A DNA stretch of 39,848 nucleotides from Bacteroidales bacterium (GTDB lineage Bacteria > Bacteroidota > Bacteroidia > Bacteroidales > UBA932): contig SUYO01000013.1 in assembly GCA_015060385.1 (NCBI GenBank), forward strand, positions 1 through 39,848, given 5' to 3'. Made by a program: the position numbers and the translations under genes. This document shows, piece after piece, positions 1 through 8,600 of the stretch; position 1 is the first letter of the stretch; each line of letters begins with the position of its first letter. The notes under the pieces are model-generated. The model had not been told where the DNA came from and ran no database searches. It saw nothing but the letters and a program-made list of their open reading frames with translations.

Positions 1-181
1 ACCGTGCCTTCTGAAGAGCCAGCGAGATGCTGTCAGCTCCCTCCTGTGCCATCAGGCTGTCGACGATATGCACCGCCTCCTTGTAGTCATACATGTTCAA
101 GGCTTTCTGCAGCCTGTCCTGTGCATGGCATGTGATGCATCCGGCCAGCATGATCACTGCTGTAATGATTTGAAGCTTCAT
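1..181 (-). CDS. TPR-like exported protein, 5' part only (runs off the window)
   Basis: Reading the minus strand from an ATG at 179-181 gives about 60 residues before the window edge. The N-terminus (MKLQIITAVIMLAGC...) is a hydrophobic signal with an LAGC lipobox-like site, although a CHAQD site just after it would also suit signal peptidase I. The mature part starts with amphipathic helices (ALNMYDYKEAVHIVDSL) that resemble a tetratricopeptide repeat. The ATG lies one base after the stop codon of the M56 sensor gene, so it is the third gene of the blaI-blaR1-like operon and probably a target or accessory of that system. The function cannot be read from this fragment. Confidence 0.65.
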   Translation of the reverse strand, partial: MKLQIITAVIMLAGCITCHAQDRLQKALNMYDYKEAVHIVDSLMAQEGADSISLALQKAR

Positions 182-182
182 A

Positions 183-1655
183 TCAGCGGAGCTGGAAGAT
201 TACAGGGAATGTGAATGTTACCGGAACATTTCTGCCGTTAGCTTTTCCAGGAGTCCAGTCCGGTGAGAGTTCAATGATTCTCAAAGCCTCTTTATCGAGA
301 AGAGGGTCGACGCCTCTCAATACTTTGGCGTTTGTGACTTTTCCTGTTTCAGAAACTGTGAATTGGAGTGTGATACGGCCCTGGATCTTATTCTCAGCAG
401 CTTCTTTAGGATAAACGAGATTGGTGTTCACCCATCTTGAGAAAGTGTTGGCATCCCCGCCCTGGAAGGTCGGCTTTACATCCACCAACTGGAAAGGAAT
501 CGCTTCAGGTGAAATCTGAATTCCGCTGATTTCCTTGTTTATCTCCATATTGCGGATTCCTTCTTTAAGCAGCTCAATCATTCTTTCATCAACATCAGAG
601 CCATATGTTACATTGATTGAAATCTCTCCCGAATGGCGTGCGGTGTTTATGATATCTTCCAATTGTGATATCCCGAAATCCCTTAGGGTAGCGCCGATAT
701 GTCCGTCAGAAGATGTGATCTGAGCGCTGCAGTTGGAAAAAATAAGCTCAAAAGGTATAGGTTGTTCTTCTTCATTTACGCTGTTGTTCCTGTTCGAACA
801 GCAGCACATTGCTCCGATGAGTGCAGGCACGCAGAGTATGTATGCCAGCCTCATCCATTTGTTTGTCTTGTTCTTGTGCATCATTGAAATACGGTTTTTA
901 AGTTTCGAGTGATTGAAGCCGTTGGCCAATCGGAAGCGTTTCGCTCCCACAGCTTTCTTCACCAGAAGCAGTTGATATTGAGTTGCATCGATGCCTTTTT
1001 TGATTGTAAGTTCGTCAGCCTCATATTCATGGAGCATCTTGAGCTCTGTGCGTGCAATCCAGATGAGAGGATTGAACCAGTGCAGTGTGGTGATGACGGT
1101 ATAGACCATCAGATCGATCGAATGTCCGCATTTCACATGCATGGTTTCATGAGTGAGGATCGCCGGATTTTCCATCAGATCCTTCCTGCTTATGACTATT
1201 GTCTTTCCCCAGCTGAATGAAGGGAAATCCTTGTCTATGACTTTTATGCACATGCCGTCAGAAGTGGTTCCACGGACTGTATCCATCATTCTGCGCATTC
1301 CTGCATAGGATGTCGCGGTAGTCACGAATGAAATCAAAGCCCCGGCTATGAATAATACATCTATGATACGGATGTCTGTCAATGGCGATTCTCCGGCGGT
1401 TATGACTGAACCGGGAAGAGCAGTGATTTCAGGACTCAAGGCGCTTTCTAAGGCCATTATAGGTGCATTGATGGCGTTGCCGGCCGGCAGTTCTATGTTC
1501 ATGAACGGCAGCACCATGCATATGGCTGTGCCCAGAATGAAAGCAATACGGTTGAACCTGAAGAATGTCGTCCTTCTCATGACGAGCATGAAGAAGGAGT
1601 AGAATATCGTCAGGAACAGGGTGCTCTTTATTATATATAATATGAATCCGCCCAT
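183..1655 (-). CDS. BlaR1-type M56 membrane metallopeptidase with C-terminal TonB domain
   Basis: 490 residues. Predicted membrane helices lie near residues 5-24, 36-53, 97-115 and 268-284. A gluzincin zinc site HETMH at 169-173 is followed by NPLIW and a downstream E-x-x-AD element (HEYEADE, about 209-215), as in the BlaR1/MecR1 family M56. Such proteins cleave or trigger cleavage of a BlaI repressor when an extracellular signal is sensed. The periplasmic part is not a penicillin-binding domain: the last 95 residues or so (YPKEAAENKIQGRITLQF ... GRNVPVTF) are a TonB C-terminal domain. This hybrid architecture is recurrent in Bacteroidota. The inducing signal is unknown. The gene sits 7 bases downstream of the BlaI-like gene. 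Confidence 0.88.
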   Translation of the reverse strand: MGGFILYIIKSTLFLTIFYSFFMLVMRRTTFFRFNRIAFILGTAICMVLPFMNIELPAGNAINAPIMALESALSPEITALPGSVITAGESPLTDIRIIDVLFIAGALISFVTTATSYAGMRRMMDTVRGTTSDGMCIKVIDKDFPSFSWGKTIVISRKDLMENPAILTHETMHVKCGHSIDLMVYTVITTLHWFNPLIWIARTELKMLHEYEADELTIKKGIDATQYQLLLVKKAVGAKRFRLANGFNHSKLKNRISMMHKNKTNKWMRLAYILCVPALIGAMCCCSNRNNSVNEEEQPIPFELIFSNCSAQITSSDGHIGATLRDFGISQLEDIINTARHSGEISINVTYGSDVDERMIELLKEGIRNMEINKEISGIQISPEAIPFQLVDVKPTFQGGDANTFSRWVNTNLVYPKEAAENKIQGRITLQFTVSETGKVTNAKVLRGVDPLLDKEALRIIELSPDWTPGKANGRNVPVTFTFPVIFQLR

Positions 1656-1662
1656 CGAGGTG

Positions 1663-2031
1663 TTATTTACGACGTTTTTCGATTTCTGCTATGAGTGCCT
1701 TCAATTCGTCGAGATCCATCTTTTCCTCCTCCACGAACTGCGATACGACGCTTGCGTACGAATTGTTGTAGTACTGCTTCACTGCATTTCCTATGGTGTG
1801 GCCTCCGTACTCCTCTTCTGATATGGCAGGCACATAAAGGAAAGTGTTCGCAATCGGTTTACGTGTTAGGAATCCCTTGTCCTCCAGGAACTTGACCTGG
1901 GTTGCAACTGTGTTGTAACTAGGCTTTGGTTCCGGGATATATTTCAGGATATCTCTTATGAACATCTCTCCGTGCTCCCAGAAGATGGTCATTATCTCTT
2001 CTTCCTTTATAGTAAGCTTCATGACATTCAT
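1663..2031 (-). CDS. BlaI/MecI/CopY-family transcriptional repressor
   Basis: 122 residues, the usual family length. The N-terminal winged helix (MKLTIKEEEIMTIFWEHG, then PSYNTVATQVKFLEDKGFL) is the BlaI DNA-binding domain, and the C-terminal helices (YYNNSYASVVSQFVEEEKM) form the dimerisation region. Family members repress their own operon until the partner M56 protease is activated. Two starts are possible: ATG at 2031, or ATG at 2022, which gives the commoner MKLT N-terminus. It is the first gene of the operon and has a Bacteroidales promoter and an inverted repeat just upstream, which fits autorepression. Confidence 0.92.
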   Translation of the reverse strand: MNVMKLTIKEEEIMTIFWEHGEMFIRDILKYIPEPKPSYNTVATQVKFLEDKGFLTRKPIANTFLYVPAISEEEYGGHTIGNAVKQYYNNSYASVVSQFVEEEKMDLDELKALIAEIEKRRK

Positions 2032-2067
2032 TTTTACTAGATTATACTAAAGATATGTTTCCCACTG

Positions 2068-2075
2068 CAAATATA
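2068..2075 (-). promoter_or_regulatory. Promoter -7 element of the blaI-blaR1-like operon
   Basis: On the minus strand this reads TATATTTG, an exact match to the Bacteroidales -7 consensus TAnnTTTG, about 37 bases before the BlaI start. No clear TTTG -33 box is visible; that position is occupied by the inverted repeat at 2092-2110. Confidence 0.65.
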
Positions 2076-2091
2076 GTCATAAAAAATAAAA

Positions 2092-2110
2092 CTCCTAATA
2101 TTTTTAGGAG
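2092..2110. promoter_or_regulatory. Candidate BlaI operator (inverted repeat)
   Basis: Perfect 7-bp inverted repeat CTCCTAA (2092-2098) and TTAGGAG (2104-2110) with a 5-base spacer. It sits 17 to 35 bases upstream of the -7 box, over the expected -33 region, where a repressor would block polymerase. TACTAA-like half sites also occur at 2045-2050 and 2113-2118. The assignment to BlaI is inferred from position. Confidence 0.5.
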
Positions 2111-2153
2111 CTTTACTAAAAATTTTCGGAATAGTGTCTATCTTCTTGTATTT

Positions 2154-2213
2154 CAGCGATTTACCCGCATAGCCTGCCGCCCCGGGGCGGCAGGCTATAC
2201 GGGTAAATCGCTG
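2154..2213. repeat. 60-bp palindrome; core shared with 12930-12963
   Basis: The 60 bases are self-complementary around 2183/2184 with a single mismatched pair (2168/2199), which becomes a G-U pair in minus-strand RNA. The central 28 bp (2170-2197, starting TAGCCTGCCGCCCC) recur exactly at 12933-12960. The outer arms (CAGCGATTTACCCG and its mirror) are specific to this copy. It lies between the end of the mtaB-hydrolase operon and the blaI promoter, so it may terminate or insulate transcription. No T tract follows it directly. Confidence 0.85.
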
Positions 2214-2239
2214 ATTGATAGCGAAATAGCTGCCACGGG

Positions 2240-3091
2240 CTATTCCAGTACAAGACCGTCGTAGGCAGGGTGGATGCCCTCGGGAAGCTCTGCGGCCAGT
2301 TCATTGTAGGTCGGCAGCTGGTGAGAGAGGTGTGTGAGCCATGAATTCCTGGCTCCTACCCTTTGAGCTACCTCCACTGCCTCCTCAAGGGAATAATGAG
2401 AAATATGCTTTCCGTATTTCACGCAGTTGATGACGAAATGGTCAAGTCCCTGAAGCTTTTCGAACTCCTCTTCCGGGATATGGTTCATGTCGGTGCAGTA
2501 GGCGATGTTGCCGAAACGGAAACCAAGGACGGGGAGCTTGTAATGCATTCCTCTTATCGGGACGATCTCTACCGACTTTACCGGCTCGTCATGTCCTGCC
2601 ATCGAGCGGATATAACCTTTCCCATGTTCCCATGTAAGGACTTCATAGGGCCCTCCTGCATTGATTGTAAACGGTTCGGAATCAATGTTATGTACGTGCC
2701 ACTCGGGAGCCCCCGGATATTTCTTCTCGGCGAAGGCATAGCCATATTCCATCCTCAGGGAATCCTCGACATATTTCTCACAATATATTTCAGAAGCTTT
2801 CTTTTCAAGATAGTTGAAGGCACGGATATCGTCAAGACCTCCAGTATGGTCCTTATGATTGTGGGTGAGCAGGATGGCATCCACATGAGACACTCCTGCG
2901 CGCAGCATCTGCTGTCTGAAGTCAGGGCCGGCATCCACAAGGATCCTCAGCCCTTCATAGTCGACAAGAGCGCTGGCACGCAGCCTCTTGTCGCGAGGGT
3001 CCCGGCTGCGACATACGTCGCAGCCGCAACCTATCATCGGCACACCCTGTGATGTGCCCGTTCCCAGAAATGTAAGCCTCGCCTTTCCCAT
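2240..3091 (-). CDS. PhnP-like MBL-fold metallo-hydrolase
   Basis: 283 residues from the ATG at 3091. That start lies 7 bases past the mtaB stop and places LTFLGTGTSQGVP at the N-terminus, as in the family; a longer frame up to 3118 would overlap mtaB. The zinc-binding motif THNHKDH, the later GHD/THLSH histidines and the early GCGCDVC cysteine cluster match the PhnP/RNase Z-like branch of the metallo-beta-lactamase superfamily, whose studied members are phosphodiesterases acting on cyclic phosphates or nucleic acids. The exact substrate is unknown. It is the last gene of the mtaB operon. Confidence 0.88.
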   Translation of the reverse strand: MGKARLTFLGTGTSQGVPMIGCGCDVCRSRDPRDKRLRASALVDYEGLRILVDAGPDFRQQMLRAGVSHVDAILLTHNHKDHTGGLDDIRAFNYLEKKASEIYCEKYVEDSLRMEYGYAFAEKKYPGAPEWHVHNIDSEPFTINAGGPYEVLTWEHGKGYIRSMAGHDEPVKSVEIVPIRGMHYKLPVLGFRFGNIAYCTDMNHIPEEEFEKLQGLDHFVINCVKYGKHISHYSLEEAVEVAQRVGARNSWLTHLSHQLPTYNELAAELPEGIHPAYDGLVLE

Positions 3092-3098
3092 TTGCGTA

Positions 3099-4349
3099 TT
3101 ACAATATGACATCCACAATCTTGCCGATCAGATCTTCATCGTACTCTCTTGATATCCTTATATAATTACCCGTGTATCCCTCCATCATACCCTTTCTGTC
3201 TGTACTCTCGAACAGAACCTTCTCGGCCACTCCCTTGTTGGACTCCAGGAACTCCTGATGAAGGCCTGCACAAAGATCTTCCAGCATCTGAACTCTCTTT
3301 GTCTTTATGCAGTCCTGCACCTGATCCTTTCGCTCTGCAGCTGGAGTGCCGGCACGACGTGAATAAGGGAATATATGGATGAAGGCAGGACGTATGACAT
3401 CGCGAAGGAAGGTGTATGTCTCCATGAACAGTTCGTCTGTCTCTCCAGGAAATCCGACGATCACATCGATGCCGAAGAACACCTTCGGTCCGCCGGGCAC
3501 CTCCGAACGCTCGCGGATGTACTGTATCTTACGGGCAAATGCAGCCGTGTCATATCGTCTGCCCATCTCGCGAAGTATGGTGTCGCAGCCTGACTGGAGC
3601 GGAATGTGGTAGTGAGGAAGGAACTTCGTGCCTGAGGTTATCCAGTCTATCATCTCTTCTGTCAGAAGGTTAGGCTCGATGGACGAGATCCTGTAACGCT
3701 CTATGCCTTCGACATCATTGAGCCTTTTTATGAGCTCGAAGAAGGTCTCTCCTGTGGATTTTCCGAAATCTCCTGTGTTCACTCCGGTCAGCACTATCTC
3801 CTTTATTCCCTCTGCCGCAATCGCTTCCGCCTGCGGGATGATCTCGGCAATCGGAATGTTGCGGCTCTCGCCACGGGCATACGGCACCGTACAGTAGTGA
3901 CATTTGTAGTCGCATCCGTCCTGGACCTTCAGGAACGAGCGGGTCCTCTCGCCGCTGGAATAAGCCGGGAAGAATGTGCTCATGTCGCGGCCGCAGAATT
4001 CCTGTCCACGGATACGGGAAAGTATGGTCGGGACTATTAGGCTTTTCTCTGTCGCGCCGAATACCGCGGTCACGCCTTCGATCGCTTCGATCTCCGCCTT
4101 CTTGAGCTGTGCGTAACATCCTGTCACATAGATCAATGCATCAGGATTCTGGCGATGCAGCTTCCTGATGATGTTACGGCTCTTCTTGTCGGAATGCTCT
4201 GTTACCGTACATGTGTTGACAAGGAAGACGTCAGCTCCCTTGCTCCACGGAACTGCCTCGAGACCTTCCTTCAGAAGTTCCCTTTCATATGTGGATGTCT
4301 CAGCATAATTCAGCTTACATCCCAATGTAACGAACGCTACTCTTATCAT
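3099..4349 (-). CDS. mtaB: tRNA t6A37 methylthiotransferase MtaB
   Basis: 416 residues from ATG 4349 (MIRVAFVTLGCKLN, the canonical family N-terminus). An in-frame ATG at 4415 would add 22 residues encoded by repeat DNA and is rejected. The N-terminal methylthiotransferase domain carries its cluster cysteines at C11, C47 and C78. The radical-SAM motif CDYKCHYC has C146, C150 and C153, and a TRAM-like C-terminus (KVLFES ... GYTGNYIRI) follows. MtaB adds a methylthio group to t6A37 of tRNAs reading ANN codons, using S-adenosylmethionine and two iron-sulfur clusters. Its substrate modification t6A needs TsaD, encoded at 10312-11334. Confidence 0.95.
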   Translation of the reverse strand: MIRVAFVTLGCKLNYAETSTYERELLKEGLEAVPWSKGADVFLVNTCTVTEHSDKKSRNIIRKLHRQNPDALIYVTGCYAQLKKAEIEAIEGVTAVFGATEKSLIVPTILSRIRGQEFCGRDMSTFFPAYSSGERTRSFLKVQDGCDYKCHYCTVPYARGESRNIPIAEIIPQAEAIAAEGIKEIVLTGVNTGDFGKSTGETFFELIKRLNDVEGIERYRISSIEPNLLTEEMIDWITSGTKFLPHYHIPLQSGCDTILREMGRRYDTAAFARKIQYIRERSEVPGGPKVFFGIDVIVGFPGETDELFMETYTFLRDVIRPAFIHIFPYSRRAGTPAAERKDQVQDCIKTKRVQMLEDLCAGLHQEFLESNKGVAEKVLFESTDRKGMMEGYTGNYIRISREYDEDLIGKIVDVIL

Positions 4350-4376
4350 TGAGTGATAAAGATGTGTAATCAATTT

Positions 4377-4548
4377 AAGTTGTATGACTAATGTACGGAA
4401 TTGGCATTTTGCCACCCCCCCCGGCTAGGGGTCGTGAGCGACCGGGCAAACAGTCCAGCGGACTTTTGCAGCGAACAGCCTGCGGCAGCAGGACCGGTCG
4501 GGGCCCACGGAGTGGGAGGGGGCCAATGTAGTACATAGTCATCAACTT
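4377..4548. mobile_element. MITE-like repeat element with terminal inverted repeats and hairpin array
   Basis: Left end 4377-4405 and right end 4521-4548 are imperfect inverted copies of each other: the blocks AAGTTG, ATGACT, ATGTAC and ATTGGC occur in the same order in both. The GC-rich interior (4411-4524) holds four small hairpins on the minus strand: CCCAC-UCC-GUGGG, CCUGC-UGCC-GCAGG, AGUCC-GCU-GGACU and GGUCG-CUCA-CGACC. CGACCGG can also pair with CCGGTCG across the middle. There is no ORF of its own. The right end supplies the stop codon of folB, and the left end lies 28 bases upstream of the mtaB start. Mobility is inferred from the shape only. Confidence 0.6.
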
Positions 4549-4907
4549 TGATGAAACAAAGTAACTCTTGACCACTGGGCCACGCCGTCCACCGGCGGCC
4601 TCTTCTTGGAAACCCTTACGGAAAATGATGCAAGCTCCGGGAAGCGTACTTCTATAGCCTTGACTATACGCCCTGCCACGTTCTCAAGCAGTTCTGACGG
4701 AACTGACATCTCATCTGCAACTATCCCGTATATCTCTCCATAGTTCAGGGTGTCATTCAGATCGTCACTTTCTGCCGCAGCGGACAGATCAAGCTCTCCG
4801 CGGAAATCCACAGTGAACACATTGCCGCGCACCTTTTCCTGCTCGAGGCAGCCGTGGTACGCCTTGAATTCCATTCCTTCAAGTTCTATGACTCCTATAT
4901 TCTCCAT
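4542..4907 (-). CDS. folB: Dihydroneopterin aldolase FolB
   Basis: 121 residues, normal length. MENIGVIELEGMEFKAYHGC is the FolB N-terminal strand with the YHGC active-site region, E22 follows at the expected spacing, LLENVAGRIV is the conserved substrate-contact helix, and VRVSKKRPPV is the C-terminal strand with the catalytic lysine. The enzyme converts 7,8-dihydroneopterin to 6-hydroxymethyl-dihydropterin in folate synthesis. The gene is 14 bases downstream of the methyltransferase gene and is co-transcribed with it. The last residues and the TGA stop are encoded by the terminal repeat of the element at 4377-4548, so the native C-terminus may have been changed slightly. Confidence 0.94.
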   Translation of the reverse strand: MENIGVIELEGMEFKAYHGCLEQEKVRGNVFTVDFRGELDLSAAAESDDLNDTLNYGEIYGIVADEMSVPSELLENVAGRIVKAIEVRFPELASFSVRVSKKRPPVDGVAQWSRVTLFHQS

Positions 4908-4921
4908 ATGTCTCTACACTC

Positions 4922-5638
4922 TTAGCATGACAACAATAAAAACACACATGGCCTTTTACCGATCACAAGGCCCTCCTTCTTCCATTCGGACACCTTCTTT
5001 GTCATGATATATGCATCCGGCATGGTTATGTTTGCGGCAACGCATACCTTGGTCGACCCTCCGCATACAGAAAGGATGTCAGCAAAGAGGGAATCGTTTC
5101 TGTACGGGGTCTCGATAAGGATCTGTGTCTGGCGGAACTGGGCTGACACCTTCTCAAGGGTCTTCAGGCGGCTTCTTCTTTCATCAGTCTTTGCAGGTAT
5201 GTATCCGCAAAAGGCGAAGGACTGGCCGTTGAGTCCGGAAGCCATCAGCGCCAGCATGAGGGATGACGGACCGACAGCGGGCACTACCTTGATACCGTGT
5301 CTGTGTGCCAGCGCTACAAGCTGAGCTCCGGGGTCTGCCACTGCTGGAAGTCCGGCCTCCGATATAAGGGCGACATCGTTCCCGTCGTCGAACAGCTTGA
5401 GATAGCTCTCTACGGTAGCTGCGTCTGTGTGCTCATTAAGCTCATGGAAACTGAGCTCTCCTATCTGTCCTTTCAGACCTGCCCTTGAGAGATACCTCCT
5501 TGCAGTGCGTACCTCTTCGACCACGAATGTCCTGAATCCTTTAAGCGATTCAAGCACAGGAGCCGGAATCACCTCCGACGGATCGTTTTCCCCGAGAGGA
5601 GAGGGGATAAGATATAATGTACCTTTGTTATTTTCCAT
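4922..5638 (-). CDS. RsmI-like SAM-dependent methyltransferase (tetrapyrrole-methylase fold)
   Basis: 238 residues. GTLYLIPSPLGE at the N-terminus, SEAGLPAVADPGAQLV, VVPAVGPSSLMLALMASG and FCGYIPAK are hallmarks of the RsmI family, which 2'-O-methylates C1402 of 16S rRNA. The protein is shorter than E. coli RsmI (about 286 residues). As I recall, Bacteroidota usually carry such a short paralogue beside a full RsmI, so the exact nucleotide target is left open. The first 11 bases overlap the end of the TamB-like gene, which suggests translational coupling. folB follows 14 bases downstream. Confidence 0.88.
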   Translation of the reverse strand: MENNKGTLYLIPSPLGENDPSEVIPAPVLESLKGFRTFVVEEVRTARRYLSRAGLKGQIGELSFHELNEHTDAATVESYLKLFDDGNDVALISEAGLPAVADPGAQLVALAHRHGIKVVPAVGPSSLMLALMASGLNGQSFAFCGYIPAKTDERRSRLKTLEKVSAQFRQTQILIETPYRNDSLFADILSVCGGSTKVCVAANITMPDAYIMTKKVSEWKKEGLVIGKRPCVFLLLSC

Positions 5639-8600
5639 TGGTTCTGTCTTTTCTCTTCTTTTTGTCAGGTGCCTCGATCTGTATGTTCACCTTCTTTCCC
5701 TGGATCATCGCCTGTTCCTCCTCCATCTTGGCCTGCTGTCTCTTGGCCTTGCTGGTGAAGATGTTGCGTATGAACTTTCCGAAGGAATTGAACTCCGTCT
5801 GGTACATCAGACCGACTCCGTTCCTCTGGGTGTTGTCCAGATAGTTGGAGAACTGGTCCGCCGAGTGCGAGAACAGGTTGAGTCTGAATGCTCCCGAACG
5901 GTTGAGCTTTATCTCTATGTCAAGGTCGCCTACGACATCATTCTGGTTGCCGGATGTCGTGTACTGCTTGTTTCCGATGTTTCCGTTCACGACCACCCTG
6001 TTGTTGAACAGCTGGGTTGATACCGCAACGTCGAAGATGTCGTTTCCGCTTTCATTCGGCTGGTAGTTCAGTCCGAGGTCAAGAGGAATATCGAGCTTCT
6101 GGAATATGTTGTTCAGCTGGTTCGCGAGGATCTCGGTAACATTTGAATACAGTACGGACGAGTTGTTCACGATTCCTGACTGTTCGTCAGGAAGGAAGTT
6201 GTTCGATACTATGAGCGAAAGGAACTGCTTCTGGATCTTGTCTTCCGTGCTGAGAGCGCTTTCCACCCTTGACTGGATCATAGGGTTGAGGTCCGGTATC
6301 TGGATAGAGAATTTGAGTTCAGGATTGCTGAGTCTCTCCGTAATGCTGATGCCGCAGTTCACGTTTCTCTTGTTGGATACGGATTCCTCATCTGCGAGAA
6401 GAGTTGAAAGCGATGCCTTTGTCCTGTATACGGCGTTGATGTCCAGGGTGCTGTTCATTATGTCTCCGTTGAACCTTATGGAGCTTCCGTCCTCGATCTG
6501 GAAGTCCTTCCTCACCAGTCCCATTGCAACGAAAGTATAGCTTCCGCTGTTGAGGATATAGTCTCCGTTGATGCTGAACCTGTCGTCTCCGGCTTCAATA
6601 TCCACTATTCCGTTTCCACGACCGGTAAGAACGTTGCCTGATGCCTTGTCGATTTCTACAAACGCTTCCACATCAGGCTGGGCGTTCACCCTGAGCTTTA
6701 CAGTGAAGTCGTTCTCCTCCTGCCTCTTCGCATCCATCCTTGTCATCATCGCCTCATATGGATCGATTCTCACGATCTTTTCTTCTTCCTTGAACTGAAG
6801 AAGGTTGGTTATCTTTCCTGCTGCAGCCGCGCTCGACACAGGAACATGGAGCTGCCCCGCCTTTGCGGTCACGGCATCAACAGTAAGGAGAAGCGATTTC
6901 ATAGGACCAGTGATGCTCACATTACCTGTGCCGAAGATTCTTCCGTAGAAGCCGGAACCGTTGTCTTCGATGATGTTTATTCCCTCTATCTCATTGACAT
7001 TGATGAGGGTGTTGAAGCTCATGTCGCGGAAATGATCCCAGTTTATGCTACCGTTGACGCTTCCTGTACCAGTGTAATTGTCTCTGAGCGTGATGTTGTC
7101 AAAGTAGGCGCCGGTCTCGTCCAGGTGGAACGGACCGTCGGCATGGTATGGTACATTGGTGTATGCAACGCGGAGCAGACCGTCGTCAAGTCTGGTATTC
7201 TGACTGAGGATACTCAGGCCTGACAAAGGACCAGCCACATCAATGCGTCCGGATATGCTGCCGTCCATCTCGCTGAATATCTCCGTTAGAAGCGGTTGTG
7301 CATAACTTATGCTGAATCCGTCAAGGTCGGCAGAGGCATCAATGGTTTTTCCGTCAGGCTTGAAGGTAGCATATGCGTCTATACTGCTTCTTCCCTCAAG
7401 TTCATTCTTCAGCAGGATGCCGAAGCTCTGCTCGTTCTCGTTCCACTTACTGCCGATGTTCAGGACCCCAAGAGGTCTGCCGGCCAAATATGTGGAGTCA
7501 CAGATAAGGTCTGCGAGGATTCCTTTGTCTGTAAGGGGAGAAGTGATCTGGACTGCACCGGTAGCGGCTCCCTTGATGCCGAGATCTTTTCCGATGGCAT
7601 CATTGGCGACTGACAGATCGAAGCGGTCAAGACTGAGGGTAAGGGTGTCAGCCTCATCTCTCGATGCCTTACCTGAAAGACTGATCTTTTCATCTCCGGA
7701 TGTTATGGAGAATGTATCGACATCTATCTTTCCAGGTCTCCACTCCATCGAAGACGGCTGGAAGTTCCATTCCTTGGAATTTATGAACAACGATGACGGC
7801 AGGAACTCGATTCCGATTCCCAGACCGTCTTCATCACGTCCGAACGAGCCGTGCAGTATTACTTCACCGGTGTTCGTAAGTTCGCTGTCGTTGTGGTAGT
7901 CGAATTTGATACCCACATGGTTGTCATCTCCATGAAGATTGAGGTGGCTGTCCTTGAGAGAGAGAGCTCCTACCTTGATTTCTGAACATTTCATCAGGGC
8001 GTTCAAGCCGTCATCCTTATTGTCAAAATCCGCTTCGATGTTTCTCAGATAATTCTTGTTGAAGGCAAGTCTGTCTGATTTCAGGGATGCAGAAAGTTCT
8101 CCATTCTTGTTCAGGTCTGCCTTGAGATGGGTTCCTTCATCAATATACAGACCCGGCATGACAAAACTCAAAAGATCCATCGAATCATGGAATCTGAGAT
8201 CCAGTCCATATGAATTACCCATCCAAACGTAGGTCGAGTCGGTGAACAACACAGGAATCTCGGTCTTCAATGTTATGTCTTTCAGATCTTTCAGGAATGT
8301 CGTGACAGGAGCGGTACCTGCATATGTGCCATCAGCAAACCTCGACTTAAGCTTGATGGTATAGGTGCCGTCACTGCTGTATGAACTGAGACTTATGTCG
8401 CCGATGTTATTCCTGCCCATGCTGTTCTGAAGTCTGACGTCGGCAATGTCGATCTTTCCTCGAAGGTTACCGGAGCCGGCACGGGTAAAGTCCGCACTGG
8501 CTCTTAGGTTAACTCTTGATGTCCCTCTCTTGTCAATTTTGATTGCATGGAGGTCAGCATGACCTAAATTAACGAAGAATTTGTATCTGGCATTCTGTGT

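Noticed and set aside
2363..3052. 229-codon plus-strand frame opposite the metallo-hydrolase
   Set aside because: Antisense shadow; the minus-strand gene has clear zinc motifs.
4350..4415. N-terminal extension of MtaB from an ATG at 4415
   Set aside because: It is encoded by the repeat element and upstream DNA; family members begin at MIRVAFVTLGCK (4349).
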